Of a stretch of 64,000 nucleotides of DNA, positions 61,758-64,000 are shown in pieces (position 1 is the first letter of the stretch; each line of letters starts with the position of its first letter). The stretch is from NCBI GenBank assembly GCA_964476155.1, contig CAYYYS010000007.1, forward strand, positions 35,592 to 99,591, in the 5' to 3' direction. A model generated the notes under the pieces. The model was not told the DNA's origin and searched no databases. It saw only the letters and a list, made by a program, of their open reading frames with translations. Source of the stretch: JAHIYU01 sp964476155. Lineage in GTDB: Bacteria > Krumholzibacteriota > Krumholzibacteriia > LZORAL124-64-63. The position numbers were made by a program, and so were the translations under genes.

Positions 61758-62954
61758 ATGAAGAAGCTGGGACTCGCTCAAGTGGATCTGAACAGCAAGC
61801 AGGTATTGATGAGGGTCGACTTCAACGTCCCTCTGGACAAGGACGGCGGCATCACCGACGACACGCGCATCCGTGCGGCCCTGCCGTCAATGAAGCACGT
61901 CCTGTCAGCGGGGTCCGGCCTGGTGCTGATGAGTCATCTCGGTCGCCCCCAGGGCAAGATCGTTCCCGAGATGTCCCTGCGTCCGGTGGCGGATCGTCTG
62001 GCGGAGTTGATCGACGCGCCCGTGCGCTTCGCCGAAGACACCGCCGGCCCATCGGCGACAACCGCCGCCGAGAAGCTGATGCCCGGAGAAGTCCTGTTGC
62101 TGGAGAATCTCCGCTATGCGGCCGAGGAGACGGAGAACGATCCCGGATTCGCCAAGCGACTCGCGTCATTGGGTGACGTCTACGTGAACGACGCATTCGG
62201 TACCGCCCATCGTGCGCACGCATCCACCGTCGGCGCCGCAGAGTTTTTCTCGCAAAGCTGCGCAGGTTTTCTCATGGAAAAGGAACTGGCGAACCTGGGC
62301 TTGCTCGTCGATGGTCCGTCGCGCCCGTTCGTCGCGATTCTTGGCGGTGCCAAGATCAAGGGCAAGGTCGAAGTTATCCTCAATCTTCTCGACGAAGTCG
62401 ACTACCTGCTGCTCGGTGGCGGCATGATCTTCACCTTCTTCAAGGTGCACGGCTTGTCCATCGGCGACAGTCTCGTCGACGAGAGTTGCCTGGACGTGGC
62501 CGAGCGAATACTCGCCAAGGTGGAAACTTCGCGGGCCAAACTCATCCTGCCCGAGGATGTCATGGTCGCCGACGACTTCAGTGGCGACGCGGCTCGACGT
62601 GAGGTGTTGGTCACGGACATTCCCGACCACTGGCAAGGGTTGGATATCGGATCGCGCACCATCGCGACATACGCCAAGGCCATCGGCGAAGCGGCCGCTG
62701 TTTTCTGGAACGGTCCCCTCGGTGTTTTCGAGATCCCGGCTTTTGCCGTGGGTACCCGGTCGGTTGGGGAGGCGGTGGCCGTGGCGACAGACGGCGGCGC
62801 CCATTCCGTCATCGGTGGTGGCGATTCGGTGGCGGCCGTGAACCAGCTTGGCCTGGCCGACCGCATCACCCACATCTCCACCGGCGGCGGGGCATCGCTG
62901 GAATTCATGGCAGGGCGCGAACTTCCGGGTGTGGCAGCCCTCTGTGACGTTTGA
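61758..62954 (+). CDS. pgk: Phosphoglycerate kinase
   Basis: Makes ATP and 3-phosphoglycerate from 1,3-bisphosphoglycerate in glycolysis. ATG 61758 follows GAGGGA by 8 nt; the upstream open frame lies in comF. The 398 residues contain LMRVDFNVPLDKDGGITDDT, LMSHLGRPQGK, GTAHRAHASTVG, AILGGAKIKGKVEVI, LLGGGMIFTFFK, WNGPLGVFE and SVIGGGDSVAAVNQLG. All family motifs are intact. Single gene unit with its own promoter. Confidence 0.97.
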   Translation: MKKLGLAQVDLNSKQVLMRVDFNVPLDKDGGITDDTRIRAALPSMKHVLSAGSGLVLMSHLGRPQGKIVPEMSLRPVADRLAELIDAPVRFAEDTAGPSATTAAEKLMPGEVLLLENLRYAAEETENDPGFAKRLASLGDVYVNDAFGTAHRAHASTVGAAEFFSQSCAGFLMEKELANLGLLVDGPSRPFVAILGGAKIKGKVEVILNLLDEVDYLLLGGGMIFTFFKVHGLSIGDSLVDESCLDVAERILAKVETSRAKLILPEDVMVADDFSGDAARREVLVTDIPDHWQGLDIGSRTIATYAKAIGEAAAVFWNGPLGVFEIPAFAVGTRSVGEAVAVATDGGAHSVIGGGDSVAAVNQLGLADRITHISTGGGASLEFMAGRELPGVAALCDV

Positions 62955-62974
62955 ACACAACGGATTTGAGTCGG

Positions 62975-63003
62975 TTGACAATGGCATGTCGAGGTGTTAG
63001 TTT
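62975..63003 (+). promoter_or_regulatory. Promoter of secG
   Basis: TTGACA at 62975-62980 and TAGTTT at 62998-63003 with 17 nt between. Predicted start about 60 nt before the secG ATG. Confidence 0.6.
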
Positions 63004-63068
63004 ATCGGACGCTGCCGATCTACCGGTGGCGTTTACTTTGCTCTGTAATACCAGCGGGAGACCTCTCG

Positions 63069-63473
63069 ATGTTGTACACATTTTTCATGATCCTCCATGT
63101 GATCATCAGCCTGATGCTGGTCGTCATCGTGCTCATGCAGTCCGGCAAGGGCGGCGGTCTGGCTGGCGCCTTCGGTGGTGGCGGCGGAATGCCCCAGCAG
63201 ATGTTCGGATCGCGGTCGATGACAACGGCCCTGACCAAGGTGACCGTTTATCTCGCGGTCGGCTTTTTCACGACATCGGCGGTCCTCTTCATGCTGACCG
63301 CTGATCGCGTGTCTACACGCTCGGCGATTGGCGACGCACTCCAAGAGGGTACGCTGACGAGCGACATCGTATTGCCCGTCGGTGATGGCGCGCCCCTGGT
63401 GACCGACGCGCCCGCGGAGGACGCACCGGTTGTGAACGAGAGCAACGAAGAGAACAGCGGCGGCGGCGAGTAG
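63069..63473 (+). CDS. secG: Preprotein translocase subunit SecG
   Basis: Small membrane subunit of SecYEG. The ATG at 63069 follows GGGAGA. 134 residues: TM1 MILHVIISLMLVVIVLM, the conserved cytoplasmic loop QSGKGGGLAGAFGGGGG and FGSRSMTTALTKVTVYLAV, then TM2. A C-terminal tail of about 45 acidic residues (DAPAEDAPVVNESNEENSGG) is an addition seen in several phyla. Normal core; the longer frame upstream is not coding. Confidence 0.95.
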   Translation: MLYTFFMILHVIISLMLVVIVLMQSGKGGGLAGAFGGGGGMPQQMFGSRSMTTALTKVTVYLAVGFFTTSAVLFMLTADRVSTRSAIGDALQEGTLTSDIVLPVGDGAPLVTDAPAEDAPVVNESNEENSGGGE

Positions 63474-63493
63474 TCGTTGTCGATACCTCCTGG

Positions 63494-63579
63494 GCTCGGG
63501 TGGTGAAATTGGTAGACACGCTATCTTGAGGGGGTAGTGGCCACAAGCCGTGCGGGTTCAAATCCCGCCCCGAGCACCA
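63494..63579 (+). tRNA. tRNA-Leu (anticodon GAG)
   Basis: An 86-nt class II tRNA. Acceptor arms GCTCGGG and CCCGAGC pair fully, followed by A and an encoded CCA. The D arm contains GGTAGACAC. The anticodon stem CTATC/GGTAG holds the loop TTGAGGG, with anticodon GAG. A variable arm (TGGCCACAAGCC) and a T arm (GCGGGTTCAAATCCCGC) follow. It decodes CUC and CUU leucine codons. A hairpin terminator follows. Confidence 0.95.
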
Positions 63580-63587
63580 TGACTTTT

Positions 63588-63617
63588 AAAAGAGATCGGC
63601 GTTGCCGATCTCTTTTT
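63588..63617 (+). terminator. Intrinsic terminator after tRNA-Leu
   Basis: A 13-bp perfect stem (AAAAGAGATCGGC with GCCGATCTCTTTT), a GTT loop and a T-run, 8 nt behind the tRNA. Confidence 0.92.
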
Positions 63618-63620
63618 ATG

Positions 63621-63649
63621 TTGACACCGATTTTCATGCTCGGAATAAT
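63621..63649 (+). promoter_or_regulatory. Promoter of the lysine-rich protein gene
   Basis: TTGACA at 63621-63626, 17 nt, then AATAAT at 63644-63649, a few bases after the previous terminator. Predicted leader of about 185 nt to the start codon, in which no clear structure is seen. Confidence 0.68.
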
Positions 63650-63840
63650 GTCTTCGACTGGTTCGCGAATTGTTCACGACGTCCGAAGCAGGTCGGGAGT
63701 TCCTTCGACAACGGACACCAACAAGAGTCGATGGACATCAACCCGTGATAGAGGACGTGGACGGAGCCAGTGTCGGACAATTCGTGGTCGTCCATGTGCG
63801 TCGGGCGGCCGGAGTTCAATGTCAGCAAGCGAGGTCCATG

Positions 63841-64000
63841 ATGGAGGAGAGTTTGACTCTGGCAGCCGCGGCCAAGAAAAAGGCCAAGAAGAAAAAGGTC
63901 GCCAAGAAAAAAGTTGTCAAGAAGAAGGTCGCCAAGAAGAAGGTTGCCAAGAAGAAGGTCGCCAAGAAGAAGGTTGCCAAGAAGAAGGTCGCCAAGAAGA
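63841..64000 (+). CDS. Lysine-rich repeat protein, histone H1-like (3' partial)
   Basis: A reading frame running off the window. ATG 63841 has GAGG 6 nt upstream; ATG 63838 and TTG 63853 (GGAGG 5 nt upstream) are equally in frame. After about 12 residues (MEESLTLAAAAK) it becomes a near-perfect repeat of Lys-Lys-Lys-Val-Ala. Such chains are known from bacterial histone-H1-like and AlgP/HC1-like DNA-compacting proteins. It is very basic and has no domain otherwise. The end and any globular part are outside the window. Confidence 0.7.
   Translation, partial: MEESLTLAAAAKKKAKKKKVAKKKVVKKKVAKKKVAKKKVAKKKVAKKKVAKK
63918..64000 (+). repeat. 30-bp tandem DNA repeat inside the lysine-rich gene
   Basis: From 63918 the DNA repeats exactly every 30 bp for about 2.8 units, to the window edge. 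Each unit codes for two Lys-Lys-Lys-Val-Ala pentapeptides. The two differ only in the Val codon (GTC then GTT), so the DNA period is twice the protein period. Confidence 0.85.

Noticed and set aside
63634..63828. 64-codon minus-strand frame between the tRNA and the lysine-rich gene
   Set aside because: No Shine-Dalgarno site and no homology I recognise; it covers the promoter and leader of the plus-strand gene.
63841..64000. Possible CRISPR or simple tandem array at the window end
   Set aside because: The 15/30-bp repeats have no spacers and stay in one open frame coding Lys-Lys-Lys-Val-Ala.

Overview
The window is a dense, high-GC (by eye) bacterial chromosome segment with 54 protein-coding genes, one tRNA gene and few gaps. 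It looks like a Gram-negative, rod-shaped member of the FCB superphylum. The signs are PorV/PorQ-type barrels, a C-terminal sorting-type domain, GWxTD-family proteins, TonB-dependent receptors and a split glycine dehydrogenase. A candidate phylum such as Krumholzibacteriota or Eisenbacteria would fit, but that placement is inference and the window holds no rRNA. At least nine upstream regions carry a TTGACA-like box, exactly 17 bases, then a TATAAT-like box, so a normal vegetative sigma factor appears to drive most operons.

Layout. 1-8308: translation/RNA operon nusA (5' end cut by the window), L7Ae-type ribosomal protein, infB, an rbfA-nrnA fusion, truB and ribF. 8331-10403: rmlA, rmlC, cysC. 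10476-14664: rpsO with a structured leader, pnp, M16 peptidase. 14677-14810: a 31-bp near-identical-arm palindromic element. 14848-17746: TrkH/TrkA potassium uptake and an OmpA-type lipoprotein. 17817-18986 (minus): cysteine-desulfurase-like enzyme. 19167-22753: exported cyclophilin and uvrA. 22829-27999: glycine cleavage operon gcvT-gcvH-gcvPA-gcvPB with a LipM-type octanoyltransferase. 28001-31378 (minus): large lipoprotein and barrel protein. 31674-35223: oligopeptide-type ABC importer (two permeases, one double ATPase). 35449-42289: TonB receptor, large secreted protein, PorV-like barrel. 42458-51493: envelope locus GWxTD / exbB / exbD / exbD / tonB / tolC / ABC ATPase / GWxTD / barrel. 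51592-52842 (minus): aspartate kinase. 52994-61683: radC, mreBCD, PBP2, rodA, lgt, aroE, comF. 61758-63473: pgk and secG, each with its own promoter. 63494-63579: tRNA-Leu(GAG). 63841-64000: start of a lysine-rich repeat protein cut by the window end.

How the genes work together. The first block builds and tunes the translation machinery. The gcv operon carries the T, H and P proteins of glycine cleavage plus the enzyme that primes GcvH with octanoate. The mre/rod block forms the rod-shape wall machine. The least explained region is 42.4-51.5 kb. There a proton-driven TonB energiser, a TolC-type outer-membrane channel, an ABC ATPase with no permease, two divergent GWxTD proteins and an unknown barrel lie on one strand. 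That is the best candidate in the window for an undescribed envelope system. No gap between genes exceeds 300 bases; the largest (10404-10685, 31379-31673, 63580-63840, 44096-44347, 35224-35448) are covered by the promoter, leader and terminator entries.
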